A stretch of 64,000 nucleotides of DNA from Spirosoma profusum (GCF_014699005.1 NZ_JACWZY010000021.1:62001-126000); one strand, 5' to 3'. Positions 17,676 through 26,493 are shown, numbered from the stretch's first letter. Numbers and translations: made by a program. Notes: a model not told the origin generated them from the letters alone.

Positions 17676-18545
17676 ATGAAACGTATCCTGATTCTACTTA
17701 GTCTGCTGGCTGGCCTGACTGCTCAGCCAGCAGTGGCTCAACTGGCTTTTGTGTTGCCAATGACCAATTCGAGCATACGTCCCTCGTATGCTATTCAGGT
17801 ATCTACCAATAAAACTACGCACATTATATTCCCCTATGAGATCCGGTATGCCGATCTGGGCAGTAAGGAGATTGCTGGGGAAGCTGTTGAAAAAGCGGGC
17901 AATGTATTTCGCCTGAAAGCCGTTAGCCAGAATCCATTTCTGGAAACAAACCTGACTGTGGTAACGGCCGATGGACGGTTGTTTAGTTTCCTGTTGACCT
18001 ATAAGGATCATCCTAATGCTTTAACGTACGATTTGACCAAAATCCTGTTAGACGGGGACGTGTCCAAAAGTGCCAGGGTCAGTACGGGATCTCAGGCTCG
18101 TTTAGCCGATAATCTGAATCGACAAGGGGAGCTGGCCATGCATAGCCGCCGAAAAATCCGTCATGTAGGCTATAAAGCCATGGGGATCAATCTTTACCTG
18201 AAGAATATCCTTTACAAGGATGACCTCATGTTTCTGGTGATGGGAATTGACAATGCGTCCAAACTGGATTATGCAATCGATTATCTACGCACGTATGTGA
18301 TGCAACTTAAACGGGTAGGGGAGAGCTCCGCCACACAGGACGTCCCCATCGACCCCATTAAAGAGTTCGATGCTAGTGAACGGGTGATTGCCCGGCACGA
18401 TGCAATCACCAAAGTGATAGCCATTGACCGGCTTACGCTGGAAAAAGACCGCCGGCTCATTGTGCAGATCGGTGAAGAAAGTGGTGGCCGTCAACTGTCG
18501 ATATCCATTGGTCCTGAAGAATTAGCTACTGCACGTCCTTTATGA
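17676..18545 (+). CDS. traN: Conjugal transfer protein TraN (VirB9-like, DUF4138)
   Basis: A 289-residue exported protein with a clear signal peptide (MKRILILLSLLAGLTAQPAVA, cleavage near residue 21). The mature part begins with the family pattern STNKTTHIIFPYEIRYADLG and contains VEKAGNVFRLKAVSQNPFLE, typical of TraN/DUF4138. It probably forms part of the outer-membrane core complex with TraM and TraO. It overlaps traO by 4 bp. Confidence 0.88.
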   Translation: MKRILILLSLLAGLTAQPAVAQLAFVLPMTNSSIRPSYAIQVSTNKTTHIIFPYEIRYADLGSKEIAGEAVEKAGNVFRLKAVSQNPFLETNLTVVTADGRLFSFLLTYKDHPNALTYDLTKILLDGDVSKSARVSTGSQARLADNLNRQGELAMHSRRKIRHVGYKAMGINLYLKNILYKDDLMFLVMGIDNASKLDYAIDYLRTYVMQLKRVGESSATQDVPIDPIKEFDASERVIARHDAITKVIAIDRLTLEKDRRLIVQIGEESGGRQLSISIGPEELATARPL

Positions 18546-19138
18546 GAACTCGGTTAATAGGGCTGTGCCTGGCCAGCCTTCTATATTCATTGCCCACCGC
18601 TTCTGCCCAGATTCACCAGGGGGGGCAATCGGCTGTTGAGTTATCAGCCGGTACGCTGGATGGCTTCAGGCTTCCAGGCAAGGATAACTTTGGTTACTTC
18701 GTTTCGGTCTCGTATAGCCGTTACCGTTCGCGCTATATTTACTGGAAAGGAGGCCTGCATTTGAATCAGAAATTTTACACCTACGATCAGCGTCTGATTC
18801 CGGTTTCCCAGTGGCTCGGCGAAGCTACCTACTTCGCGCGGGTTATAGGCATGGTTGGGCGGTCCTGGGTGTTAAACATCGGCGGAGGCATTGCAGGGGG
18901 CTATGAATCCATTAACCAGGATCAGCAATTGGTGGAAGGGGCTACCCTTTTAAACCCTTCTAAATGGTTATTGGGCCCAACAATTGCCCTGGAAGGGGAA
19001 TATATTTTGTCAGGCCGCACGATCCTTATCGCCCGGATTCAGGAATATTACCTGTTCCGCTCCAGCATTATACCGACTCGGTTTAATCTGGGCCTTGGTA
19101 TCAAATTCATTTTACCCTCTGATTCAAATCAAGAATGA
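18542..19138 (+). CDS. traO: Conjugal transfer protein TraO
   Basis: A 198-residue protein with a signal peptide (about residues 1-22, ending ASAQ), followed by a series of alternating strands rich in aromatic residues (YFVSVSYSRYRSRYIYWKG, YFARVIGMVGRSWVLNIGGG). This suggests an outer-membrane beta-barrel, as in the TraO family. It ends in FNLGLGIKFILP. It is translationally coupled on both sides (4-bp overlaps with traN and the next lipoprotein gene). Confidence 0.8.
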   Translation: MRTRLIGLCLASLLYSLPTASAQIHQGGQSAVELSAGTLDGFRLPGKDNFGYFVSVSYSRYRSRYIYWKGGLHLNQKFYTYDQRLIPVSQWLGEATYFARVIGMVGRSWVLNIGGGIAGGYESINQDQQLVEGATLLNPSKWLLGPTIALEGEYILSGRTILIARIQEYYLFRSSIIPTRFNLGLGIKFILPSDSNQE

Positions 19139-19551
19139 AAACATGGCTTTGCCTGACTGGCCTGGTGTTATTTCTGGGCTGTCAAACGGAAACACTCGAC
19201 ATCCGGGCAAACTACCGGATCAAACTCAATGCGGCTTCGCCCGGCGCTACGCTGAAACTACATCAGCCTTACGCGTTATCACTGGAGCTATCGACCGATT
19301 CTTACTACCAAAAGTACGGGTATCAGCTTCAGTTCTACCAGCAAAGCGGATTGGGCAAGCTGGAGCGAACTAACGATAAAGAAAAGACCAGCGTCCTTCA
19401 GAAAGTAGCCGTCTCCCTGCCGCTCGGCCTATCGGCCTGGCAGTATACGCCTAAAGCAATTGGCAGTAGCCAGGTGGTACTGGTTGCCCAGCAGGAGCGG
19501 GGGTATACCCAGCCCGATACGGTTCGGTTACTCTTCCAGGTCATGCCCTAA
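19135..19551 (+). CDS. TraQ-like lipoprotein (DUF3872)
   Basis: A 138-residue lipoprotein: signal MKTWLCLTGLVLFLGC with a lipobox LFLGC at residues 12-16. The mature part looks like an immunoglobulin-like beta sandwich. The segment YGYQLQFYQQSGLGKLE resembles the FQPDGKGEL region of TraQ/DUF3872 proteins, and the position after traO agrees, with the TraP gene missing in between. It is probably anchored in the outer membrane. Confidence 0.6.
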   Translation: MKTWLCLTGLVLFLGCQTETLDIRANYRIKLNAASPGATLKLHQPYALSLELSTDSYYQKYGYQLQFYQQSGLGKLERTNDKEKTSVLQKVAVSLPLGLSAWQYTPKAIGSSQVVLVAQQERGYTQPDTVRLLFQVMP

Positions 19552-19581
19552 TATTCATTGAACTATAAATTCTGCCTTTCT

Positions 19582-20598
19582 ATGAAAACTCGCTTTATCC
19601 CCATTCTCATTGTCGCAATCCTGGCCAGTAACACTGGATACGCCCAGAGCGGAAGTGGTGGTAGTACAACGACCATTAGTCTCAAAGGAGACTCAGGCAC
19701 TGAACAGGCGGCCAAGCTGGAGTTGATCCGGATCCTTCAGGAACGACTTAATAAACTAACGGTAAGTCAGCTAAACGCCCGAATTATTGTCTCCAGGGGC
19801 GTTACGGATTACTATAAGGTAAAGGAAATTATGGATATGCAGGACAAGATGTGGGCCTTCCGCTCGCGCTACGTCACGCAGGCCAACAAGCTGGAGGATG
19901 CCAATAAAGGGTTCGCTACGGGAGGTTTTGCCTTCAAATACATCAGTGCTTTCAATGCCGCATTGAGCACTGCTGACGTGGTCAAAAAGCAGCTAGATGC
20001 AGTTATCAGGTCAGGCACCCCAATTATCCTGCCGGCCATGCCCACCTTTGATATTTCACCGGCTAACAGTGATCCGGGAGAAGATGTAGTTGTGGCGATG
20101 AATAGTATCCTGAGTTCGTACGGAATAAACTCACAAGCGGACTTCGATCAGCTACCCAAGGAAAAGCAGGATGAAATAAAAGCCAAGATGCAGGAAGCCG
20201 CTAAGCCATTAGAGGATGCTATCAGGCAACAGATGAAAGATTCCAACAAACAGGTACTGGCTACCCTGGGTAACATTGTAGGCGCGGCTTTTGGGGTAGC
20301 TGGTGCCGGCAACATGTTAGTTGGTCTGGCCAGCGGAAACACCAGTGGCCTGTCAGCTTTAGTAGGCAGTATTGTCGATAACTTTCAGATACCGGCGGAC
20401 TACTATGACTCGCCGACGTTAAAATTGACCGATTCAGAACGCATCAAGATCATCGATGAGCTTCACGTCCGTATTTCGGAGGCTTATCAGCAGACCCTTG
20501 CGCTGGGTGCCAGCATGAGTTCAGACACCAAAGACCGCTATAAGGAGTTGAGCCAGCCCCGGAATGATGTGATTCTCTACGGACCCAAAAAACCATGA
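19582..20598 (+). CDS. Secreted helical protein, possibly TraI/TrbJ (VirB5)-like
   Basis: A 338-residue protein from the ATG at 19582, where a good signal peptide starts (MKTRFIPILIVAILASNTGYA). The TTG at 19558 is a less likely start. The mature part is almost wholly helical and has a glycine-rich hydrophobic stretch near residues 220-255 (NIVGAAFGVAGAGNMLVGLA). The C-terminal LKLTDSERIKIIDELHVRI recalls the end of TraI/DUF4141 proteins. traI is missing from its usual place, so this may be a relocated VirB5-like component, but that is an inference. Confidence 0.6.
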   Translation: MKTRFIPILIVAILASNTGYAQSGSGGSTTTISLKGDSGTEQAAKLELIRILQERLNKLTVSQLNARIIVSRGVTDYYKVKEIMDMQDKMWAFRSRYVTQANKLEDANKGFATGGFAFKYISAFNAALSTADVVKKQLDAVIRSGTPIILPAMPTFDISPANSDPGEDVVVAMNSILSSYGINSQADFDQLPKEKQDEIKAKMQEAAKPLEDAIRQQMKDSNKQVLATLGNIVGAAFGVAGAGNMLVGLASGNTSGLSALVGSIVDNFQIPADYYDSPTLKLTDSERIKIIDELHVRISEAYQQTLALGASMSSDTKDRYKELSQPRNDVILYGPKKP

Positions 20599-21233
20599 TC
20601 GTTATGAAAAACTGGATCCGTTACGGCTTAATTCTTTTGCTGACAATAAGTTGGGGCTGTTCACCCAAACAGCCAGCGCCTTTGTTGCCTGATTACATGA
20701 AAATACCTCAAGACCTGTCCAACTTCAGGGGATCTGGCCGTATCACTATCGATGGTGGTCTGTCGTTGCGGACTGAAGGAGCTGAGCAGCTGGATGCCGC
20801 GACAAAAACCTATTCGGGCCTCATCGCTTCTGTCATAGGCGGGAGTCTGCTTGCCGAGTTCACCGCTGGCCAGCCCCTGGCTTATCGGGATAATAATTCG
20901 GTGCCGACAGAATACCGGTCTAATGGGTCGCTTCGCATAAACAGCGCGCTGGTAAACGGTACCTACCCAATGGGGATTAATAGTCCAGCTGGCCCACGTG
21001 GTGAGCGAGCTGATCTTACACTCCATTTGCCTGGCCCTCAGATTTATTTTACGCAGGATGGAAGTTTGACCATCACTCTCGCGGAAAAGCTCAGCCAGCA
21101 GGGATCGCTAAATCTATACCAGCTTAGGGGTTCGTTCACGGCAACGCTAGGGGCAAGTGGAGTAGGCACATCCCCTGGTAAGCAGACACGGGTAGATGGT
21201 ACGTTTGATTTGTTAGTAGTTTCCAATCTGTAA
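20595..21233 (+). CDS. Lipoprotein, last gene of the tra operon
   Basis: A 212-residue lipoprotein. Signal MKNWIRYGLILLLTISWGC (counted from the second Met, 20604), with the lipobox cysteine preceded by SWG. The ATG at 20595 overlaps the preceding stop (ATGA). The mature part is predicted beta-rich, with repeated short strands. I do not recognise the family. It is co-transcribed with the transfer genes, so a role in the envelope part of the channel, or in surface exclusion, is plausible but unproven. Confidence 0.6.
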   Translation: MIVMKNWIRYGLILLLTISWGCSPKQPAPLLPDYMKIPQDLSNFRGSGRITIDGGLSLRTEGAEQLDAATKTYSGLIASVIGGSLLAEFTAGQPLAYRDNNSVPTEYRSNGSLRINSALVNGTYPMGINSPAGPRGERADLTLHLPGPQIYFTQDGSLTITLAEKLSQQGSLNLYQLRGSFTATLGASGVGTSPGKQTRVDGTFDLLVVSNL

Positions 21234-21295
21234 TTACTTTATCATGATCTCTTTGCCGACTGGGCCTTTAGTTAGGCTGGTAAATCAGGACTAGA

Positions 21296-21358
21296 CTTAC
21301 TACCTTTTAGTTTCCAATAAAGTTATGCCCTAATTAGTGTCCAGTAAAAGGTAGTAAG
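21296..21358. repeat. Inverted repeat with 14-bp perfect arms between converging genes
   Basis: CTTACTACCTTTTA (21296-21309) is repeated in inverse at 21345-21358 with a 35-bp spacer. It lies between the end of the tra operon and the converging gene at 21455. A large cruciform or a bidirectional terminator is possible, but the long spacer and the missing T tract make a standard terminator unlikely. Confidence 0.6.
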
Positions 21359-21454
21359 TTCACTGGCTACTGCAAAGGCCGATTATACAGTATATGGAAT
21401 CTAATGGTTGGCTACCGGCTTGTGTCCATACACGCCGGTAGCATAGAGAATTCG

Positions 21455-22276
21455 TTATACCAAGGGTGGCTGACTATTCGCCTCAAGTCGTAGGCGGGCG
21501 TAGAGGGTGTGTTTCCCCGCCTCGGATTGAATCGAAAAATTAGCCAAGTATCCTTCCACTTCCCGGTTCTGGTAAGGGTGCTCCCGGTGAATCTCAACCG
21601 GATCAATAAAGAGGATATTATATCGGTTCTGGGTAATGTTACCCAGTCGGTCGCGCTGGGTGTTGAGCAGATGTTCCTGTTCGTTGGCGAAATCCCCAGA
21701 ATCCAGTCGGTATTTATAATTCACCGTCACGTACATGTGCTGGCGCGAGTAGTTAGACAAAGCCATTTCGTAGCGCTCCGGCGTGGCTAAAATCGCTTCC
21801 CACTGCTGGATCTGCTGCTGATAAAGGCCAATCTTACCGCTTGCTTCGGCCCGCTTGGGAGCGGGTAAAACGGCCAGTTTTTGGGCAAGTACCTGGCATT
21901 TGACCAGCAAATCATTAAGGTAGGTCTGGATTTGATTTATTTTTTCGGCCGGCGGTAAATCCTTGTCTTTTAGTAACCAGTACCGGTGCTTTCGGTAAAA
22001 CGTCAACCGCACGGCTGGCCGGTCCAGATTAACCAGCTTGATGGTGCGGCAGTCAAAAGCACGCAGGGGCTCAAACAGGGGTTGGTGCACCGCATCCACA
22101 AAAAAAATTGTGCCCGTGGCCGCCCAGTCCCCTTCAATGTCCCAGGCATCCCGGTTGGGCCGCAGTTTGGGTACTTCTTCCATAAGCTGGGTAAAATCCG
22201 CTAGCAACCGAGCATAGGTTTGGGGATCGTAGTGTTTGCGTTTCGCATGCGAGGCGAAGTCTTCCGTTTCTTCCAT
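21455..22276 (-). CDS. Hypothetical protein beside the replication origin
   Basis: A 273-residue protein that I do not recognise. It is soluble, has no signal peptide and contains a long central helical region (residues about 105-170, with LNDLLVKCQVLAQKLAVLP) flanked by predicted beta strands. The sequence is basic and aromatic-rich (YRKHRYWLLKDKDLP). It is transcribed away from the iterons and rep. Genes in this position on plasmids often control copy number or stability, but nothing in the sequence proves that here. Confidence 0.55.
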   Translation of the reverse strand: MEETEDFASHAKRKHYDPQTYARLLADFTQLMEEVPKLRPNRDAWDIEGDWAATGTIFFVDAVHQPLFEPLRAFDCRTIKLVNLDRPAVRLTFYRKHRYWLLKDKDLPPAEKINQIQTYLNDLLVKCQVLAQKLAVLPAPKRAEASGKIGLYQQQIQQWEAILATPERYEMALSNYSRQHMYVTVNYKYRLDSGDFANEQEHLLNTQRDRLGNITQNRYNILFIDPVEIHREHPYQNREVEGYLANFSIQSEAGKHTLYARLRLEANSQPPLV

Positions 22277-22489
22277 GGCAAATTAGTAGGGTCGGTTGCA
22301 AATATATTTCCCTTTAAGGGAAACTTACAAGTTTTTTGTTGCTAAATTTTAGTATGATTTTTCTTGTTGCCTTGATTTTCTGAGGAGTAACCGACCGTTT
22401 TTTCCCCTAGATAACCGTATAATCTATATTAAAAAAGAAATTAAAAAGTCATTTTTAATGATAGATTAGACAATTAAGATATTATAGGA

Positions 22490-22498
22490 TGTGGATAA
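22490..22498 (-). promoter_or_regulatory. DnaA box
   Basis: TGTGGATAA, the exact inverse complement of the DnaA consensus TTATCCACA. It lies in an AT-rich tract 53 bp before the first iteron. This is the usual architecture of theta-type iteron origins, in which Rep and host DnaA open the neighbouring AT-rich DNA. Confidence 0.7.
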
Positions 22499-22550
22499 CT
22501 TTCTTAACTAACTGTTAATCAATTAATTACAAGTGAATAAGTAAGCTTAT

Positions 22551-22945
22551 CCTAACGCATGATAGCAGGAGCCTAACATGTGATAGCAGGAGCCTAACAT
22601 ATGATAGTCGAAGACGCACAGGTAATAGTCGAAGACCTAACAGATAATAGTCAGTAGCCTAACCAATGATAGTCGAAAGCCTAACGGATAATAGTCAGGT
22701 TGACTAGGGGCAGGGACAAATTGTCGTTTTCTAAAGCCCTGATGTTCCTAACAAATGATAGTCGGTATCCCTAACAGATAATAGTCGAAACGGGCGGGAA
22801 GGCCTAACAGCCCACCTAGCGGGCGGGATACAGGTGGAATTACGCATAAAGAAGCCCGTAAAGTCCTATTTTTTGCCAAGGTAGGAACAAGAGTGCCTCG
22901 TTTCACCCATGCAAAAGAGGCTGACCCTAACAGATAATAGTCGAA
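22551..22945 (+). repeat. Iteron array of the replication origin (oriV)
   Basis: Repeated words related to CCTAACAGATAATAGTCGAA. Copies start at 22551, 22572, 22593, a degenerate one at about 22614, then 22636, 22658, 22680, 22747, 22770 and 22926; a half copy (CCTAACAG) lies at 22803. The first seven are spaced 21-22 bp, two helical turns, so bound Rep would sit on one face. The first two differ in the 3' half (ATAGCAGGAG). The 820 bases between 22277 and 23096 contain no gene; this is the oriV. Confidence 0.9.
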
Positions 22946-23017
22946 ACGAGTCAGAATACCAGTGTTTAACTAAGTTTCTTGAGAGTAAGTGAAGTCGCTA
23001 TTAGCTGATAATCAGCT

Positions 23018-23059
23018 TTTTATTCCTAACAAACAGAAAATTGTTTGTTAGGAATAAAA
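23018..23059. promoter_or_regulatory. Rep operator: 18-bp-arm palindrome made of two inverted half-iterons
   Basis: Arms at 23018-23035 and 23042-23059 (TTTTATTCCTAACAAACA and its complement) around a 6-nt loop. Each arm contains the iteron core CCTAACA. It sits 38 bp before the rep start. In Rep_3 systems, Rep dimers repress their own gene through such inverted half-iterons, while monomers bind the direct iterons. A smaller palindrome, AGCTGAT-A-ATCAGCT, lies directly upstream at 23003-23017. Confidence 0.75.
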
Positions 23060-23078
23060 TCGGTTGTACCTTGTATTC

Positions 23079-23094
23079 ACTATTATCTGTTAGG
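23079..23094 (-). promoter_or_regulatory. Single inverted iteron touching the rep start
   Basis: ACTATTATCTGTTAGG is the exact inverse complement of the first 16 bases of the iteron consensus. It ends 2 bp before the ATG of rep at 23097, so a bound Rep would block transcription or translation initiation. It may act as a handcuffing or autoregulation site. Confidence 0.7.
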
Positions 23095-23096
23095 CA

Positions 23097-24200
23097 ATGC
23101 GTAAATCATCCCCGGCTACGTCCTCACTTCAGCTCTCTAGTAATCAGCTCTCACTTACCTTTGAGAGTAGCACCGTTACGGCGCCCGTTGAGGTTAACCC
23201 GGAGACGATTGTGCTGCGAACCTCCAACAATAAAACCATTCTGATCCGTGAGCCGCTGAAGCTGTTGACTTCCACGACTGAATTTGGATTTTTCGAGCGG
23301 CGGTTGTACTGGCTGGTGCTGCGGGAGATTCGCAATATCCAAGCCATTGATAAGCTAAAAATCAAGCCCTACGAGGAGATTAAGTTTCGCTTTCATTACT
23401 CGGAGGTGATCAAGGGTCACCCCAATGCCACCATCAAAAAAGTCATTGACCTGATTCAAAAGCGCACCATCAACTGGGAGGACGAGAATGGCAAGCACAC
23501 CAATGTGGTGGTGTTTCCCATGGCGGAGTACTGGCCTAAAAAGGGAGTCATCGAACTGACGATGTACCACGCGGTCATTCCCGTTTTTTTGTATTTAGGC
23601 AGTGGCTACGCCCAATATGGCTACGAGGATGCGCTAATTCTCAGCAGCGAATACGCGCAGCTCCTGTTTACCAACCTGGCCCGTTTTCGTACTACGGGGA
23701 TCTGGCGCGTGAATCTGGTGGAGCTTCGTCAACTGATCGGCGCTCACGAAAAATCCTACAACAATTACTCGGCCTTTCGGACCCGTGTGATTGATCTCTC
23801 GCTTCGGCAGATCAATGAGCATACCAATCTGCAAGTAAGCTACGAACCCCTCATGCAGGGCCGGGCTGTTATCGGACTTGTGTTTAGTATTCAGACCAAG
23901 GCTGCCCCGGAGGAACTGGAAAAGGAAACCAAGAAGGCCGAGATCCGCCAGCGGCTGGACGAACTGCTGCAAACCGACATTGCGGATTTAATTTCGTACG
24001 CGGCTAAGCAGCTGCAGACCTATTATCCTTCGTTCACTAGCCAGCAGCGGAAGGCCATTTTAACCAATAGCGAAAATCTTAAAGCCTTTATCCGGGCGGA
24101 TCTATACGCTGAATACGGCTTTGCCGAAAAAGATCCCGAGGCCTACGTCGCCCAAAGCGTGTTTAATTATAAGAAAAACAAAGCGGGGGAACAGAATTAG
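23097..24200 (+). CDS. rep: Replication initiator protein (Rep_3/RepB family)
   Basis: A 367-residue initiator of the Rep_3 (PF01051) type, with two winged-helix domains. The first spans about residues 50-200 (FFERRLYWLVLREIRNIQ, then IELTMYHAVIPVFLYLG), the second about 200-275 (YSEYAQLLF.NLARFRTTGIWRVNLVELRQLIG, then AFRTRVIDLSLRQINEHTNL). The C-terminal 90 residues are helical and charged. It binds the iterons upstream and starts theta replication. The ATG at 23097 lies directly behind the inverted iteron. Family length is usually 300-400 residues. Confidence 0.92.
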   Translation: MRKSSPATSSLQLSSNQLSLTFESSTVTAPVEVNPETIVLRTSNNKTILIREPLKLLTSTTEFGFFERRLYWLVLREIRNIQAIDKLKIKPYEEIKFRFHYSEVIKGHPNATIKKVIDLIQKRTINWEDENGKHTNVVVFPMAEYWPKKGVIELTMYHAVIPVFLYLGSGYAQYGYEDALILSSEYAQLLFTNLARFRTTGIWRVNLVELRQLIGAHEKSYNNYSAFRTRVIDLSLRQINEHTNLQVSYEPLMQGRAVIGLVFSIQTKAAPEELEKETKKAEIRQRLDELLQTDIADLISYAAKQLQTYYPSFTSQQRKAILTNSENLKAFIRADLYAEYGFAEKDPEAYVAQSVFNYKKNKAGEQN

Positions 24201-24851
24201 TAATTCGTTAGCCCCTAAGAATTAGGGTAGGCAATGAGTTTTCGGACTTGATTCGGACGTTTTCGTGGACGATTTTGATTGAAGGCGCTACCAATGTAAA
24301 CCATTCATCTATCGGTTATTTTATAGGGAAAAAGTAGTTCTATGCACCCTTTTATTGGACGAAAATCTCGATGATCCAACAAAGGATATCTCACGGTTAG
24401 TCTCGGAGTCGCGCTCGACTTGAGTTTGTTTGTAACAGCCTGATGATAAAACGTCCCAAGAACAGAGCGTTTTGTCCGACTCTGGGCGATGAATTTTTCA
24501 TTAAATTGACTAACAAAAGATTGACTTCTGCTCCACAAACACTGATGCATAAATAGCGAGTTTTAGTCACTAGGAATTTACTATCAGTAGCCTATAACCA
24601 GCCATCAACTCCTTATCGGCTTGAAAATGCTTCACCTTCTGCGGTTATCAAACCTTTTAGCTTGGTGTTAAACTAGTCAAAACCCTGGTCTTGAAAGAGT
24701 CAGGTCACTAAACGTCTCCTACCTTATAGCTAACCACTAGCCACTTACGAAAGGGCTCGGTTAATGGAGTGACTGACATTGGATAGCCAGAGGTGGCATT
24801 ACCCGTTACTCATTCATTCGGACGACTTAGTGTCCACCAAGAAATCCTTCG
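24201..24851. other. Gene-free 650 bp downstream of rep
   Basis: I see no convincing gene. A small hairpin, CCCTAA-GAA-TTAGGG (24213-24227), lies just behind the rep stop, without a T tract. A minus-strand frame of 81 codons at 24305-24550 has no recognisable features and is not called. The phrase TTCGGAC occurs twice near 24239-24260. The region is probably a junction between plasmid backbone and cargo. Confidence 0.45.
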
Positions 24852-25364
24852 TTACCAGATGGCGTACAGGTTCCAAAGAATATGCAATACGATGGGTACG
24901 TAAAGTGACCGGCTTTGCAGCAGCGACAGAGTCAAAATGATTCCATTGAGAAATAGTAGGCTAATCACCGACCACTCATAATCCAGATGGATAACGGCCC
25001 AGATGGCTGAAAGAAGAATAATGGATAGCCCTTTTGGTAAACCCCAGTGCCCCAACTTAACAAACAATAAGCCCCGGAATACCAATTCCTCCAGTAGGGG
25101 GCCGACCAGGCAGACGCTTAATACCCTGACAATCGATAGCCACAGGGGTTGTCTGGCCCAAGGGCTAAAATCCCAGGTACCCCGCCAGTTCATCAGCCAA
25201 TCAGTGCCCATCATCCACACAAGCCAAATCCCGATCCACCCCACTAACCTGAGCCCAGCCGGTTTTACTAACTGTAAGTCATCCCTGGCCGAGAGCTTAA
25301 GGCGTACCGTACTGATGTACCAAATGACTCCAAGACCCAACAAGGGTATTAGTAATTTACTCAT
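24852..25364 (-). CDS. CPBP-family intramembrane metalloprotease
   Basis: A 170-residue membrane protein with four or five hydrophobic segments. The CPBP (CAAX protease/Abi) motifs are visible: EELVFRGLLF (EExxxR) near residues 90-100, the FxxxH-type motif AIWAVIHLDY near 125, and LHILWNL near the C-terminus (third motif). In the family these residues bind the catalytic metal. Bacterial members process or protect against peptides and act in defence. It is shorter than typical (200-280) but has all the motifs. It is transcribed divergently from the TrmB-like regulator. Confidence 0.8.
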   Translation of the reverse strand: MSKLLIPLLGLGVIWYISTVRLKLSARDDLQLVKPAGLRLVGWIGIWLVWMMGTDWLMNWRGTWDFSPWARQPLWLSIVRVLSVCLVGPLLEELVFRGLLFVKLGHWGLPKGLSIILLSAIWAVIHLDYEWSVISLLFLNGIILTLSLLQSRSLYVPIVLHILWNLYAIW

Positions 25365-25561
25365 TTAATCGTTGAAAATAGGGTTAATTCACCTAGACCA
25401 ATCGCTATAAATTGCTACTTGGGTGCTTGCCTGCCAAGCGATCGGCGAGCGATTAGCAGGCGAATTTAAGTGTGAGTTAAAAGTAGTGAAAAATATTAGT
25501 AGCAAAATATTATACGATAATTTTATGCTAAAAACGGGTTTATTTGGCGAAAGAATCGGAG

Positions 25562-26422
25562 ATGGCACAACAAAAGGAACTCCTCATTTCACTGGGGTTG
25601 AATGACTTGGAAGCGGACGTCTATTTATTACTCTTGCAGGAAGATGCCCTGACAGGTTATAAAGTGGGGAAGCAACTGGGTAAACCCACCGCTAATGTCT
25701 ACAAAGCGCTGGATAGTCTGGCTAAGAAAGGCGCTGTGCTGGTAGAGGACGAAAAGAACCGACGCTGCAAAGCGGTTTCTATCCAAGAGTTATGTGATTT
25801 AGTGGAAGCGGGGATCCAGCGCAAAACCAGGCAAGCCCGGGAACTCTTCCAGCAGCCCAAACGCGAAACCTACGACGAAAGAAGTTATCAGCTACAGTCG
25901 GTGGACCTGGTTCTTAGCCGGTGTCGGCAGATGTTAAGAAATTGTACGACCATTGCCTTGTTGGATCTTTTCCCTAAGTTGGTTAAAACGCTTCGACCGG
26001 ATATCGATCAGGCCATTGACCGGGGCATCGAGGTGTACCTGCAGGTCTACCAGCCGGTCGAGATCAGAGGAGCAAAGCTAACCGTACTGGATATGCCCCA
26101 GGTATTGGCCTACTGGCAAAGTCAACAGCTAAACCTGGTCATTGATGGCAAGGAACATTTGTTAGCGCTGTTAAGTGGTGAACTGTCGGAGGTCTATCAG
26201 GCCAGCTGGAGTCGGAATCTGTACCTGTCGGCGATGTTACACATGGGCTTTAGCAACCACTTTACGGTCAATTGTATTCGGCAACTAGGCGGAGATAAAG
26301 CGTATGAAACAAAGGTCGAGCAGCTTCTTGAGCAACAAAGTATTTTGAGCAGTGGCAAGATTCCCGGTGTGGGGGAAATGCTAGCCCGGTTTGGTCTTTC
26401 AAAAGAAAGGGTGGATAGCTAA
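25562..26422 (+). CDS. TrmB-family transcriptional regulator
   Basis: A 286-residue protein. The N-terminal winged helix (residues about 1-75) shows the TrmB pattern LISLGLNDLEADVYLLLL, then YKVGKQLGKPTANVYKALDSLAKKG. The C-terminal half contains a PLD-like sensor fold (TTIALLDLFPKLVKTLRPDI, then RGIEVYLQVYQP). I chose ATG at 25562; a TTG at 25544 is possible. The 178 bp upstream hold an inverted repeat, GCCTGC (25429-25434)/GCAGGC (25456-25461), a possible operator shared with the divergent protease gene. Confidence 0.78.
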   Translation: MAQQKELLISLGLNDLEADVYLLLLQEDALTGYKVGKQLGKPTANVYKALDSLAKKGAVLVEDEKNRRCKAVSIQELCDLVEAGIQRKTRQARELFQQPKRETYDERSYQLQSVDLVLSRCRQMLRNCTTIALLDLFPKLVKTLRPDIDQAIDRGIEVYLQVYQPVEIRGAKLTVLDMPQVLAYWQSQQLNLVIDGKEHLLALLSGELSEVYQASWSRNLYLSAMLHMGFSNHFTVNCIRQLGGDKAYETKVEQLLEQQSILSSGKIPGVGEMLARFGLSKERVDS

Positions 26423-26493
26423 TGAGCCTTTCGTGAGCATATTCCCAGATGTAAATTGGAGATCATACTAAATGGTCCAAGACTACCTAGTAC

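Noticed and set aside
22551..22945. The repeated 21-22-bp words looked at first like a CRISPR array
   Set aside because: The repeats are contiguous without unique spacers of constant length, lie beside a Rep_3 gene and a DnaA box, and no cas genes are present. They are iterons.
24239..24260. TTCGGAC words behind rep, and one near 50889, considered as insertion-sequence ends
   Set aside because: The similarity is limited to about 11 bases, and no inverted partner or target duplication was found.
24305..24550. An 81-codon minus-strand open frame downstream of rep
   Set aside because: No recognisable domain, no neighbours on the same strand, unusual composition for a protein. Treated as non-coding.
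25423..25605. A 60-codon plus-strand open frame before the TrmB-like gene
   Set aside because: It overlaps the start of the regulator in another frame and has no known motif. Its sequence contains the inverted repeat of the promoter region.
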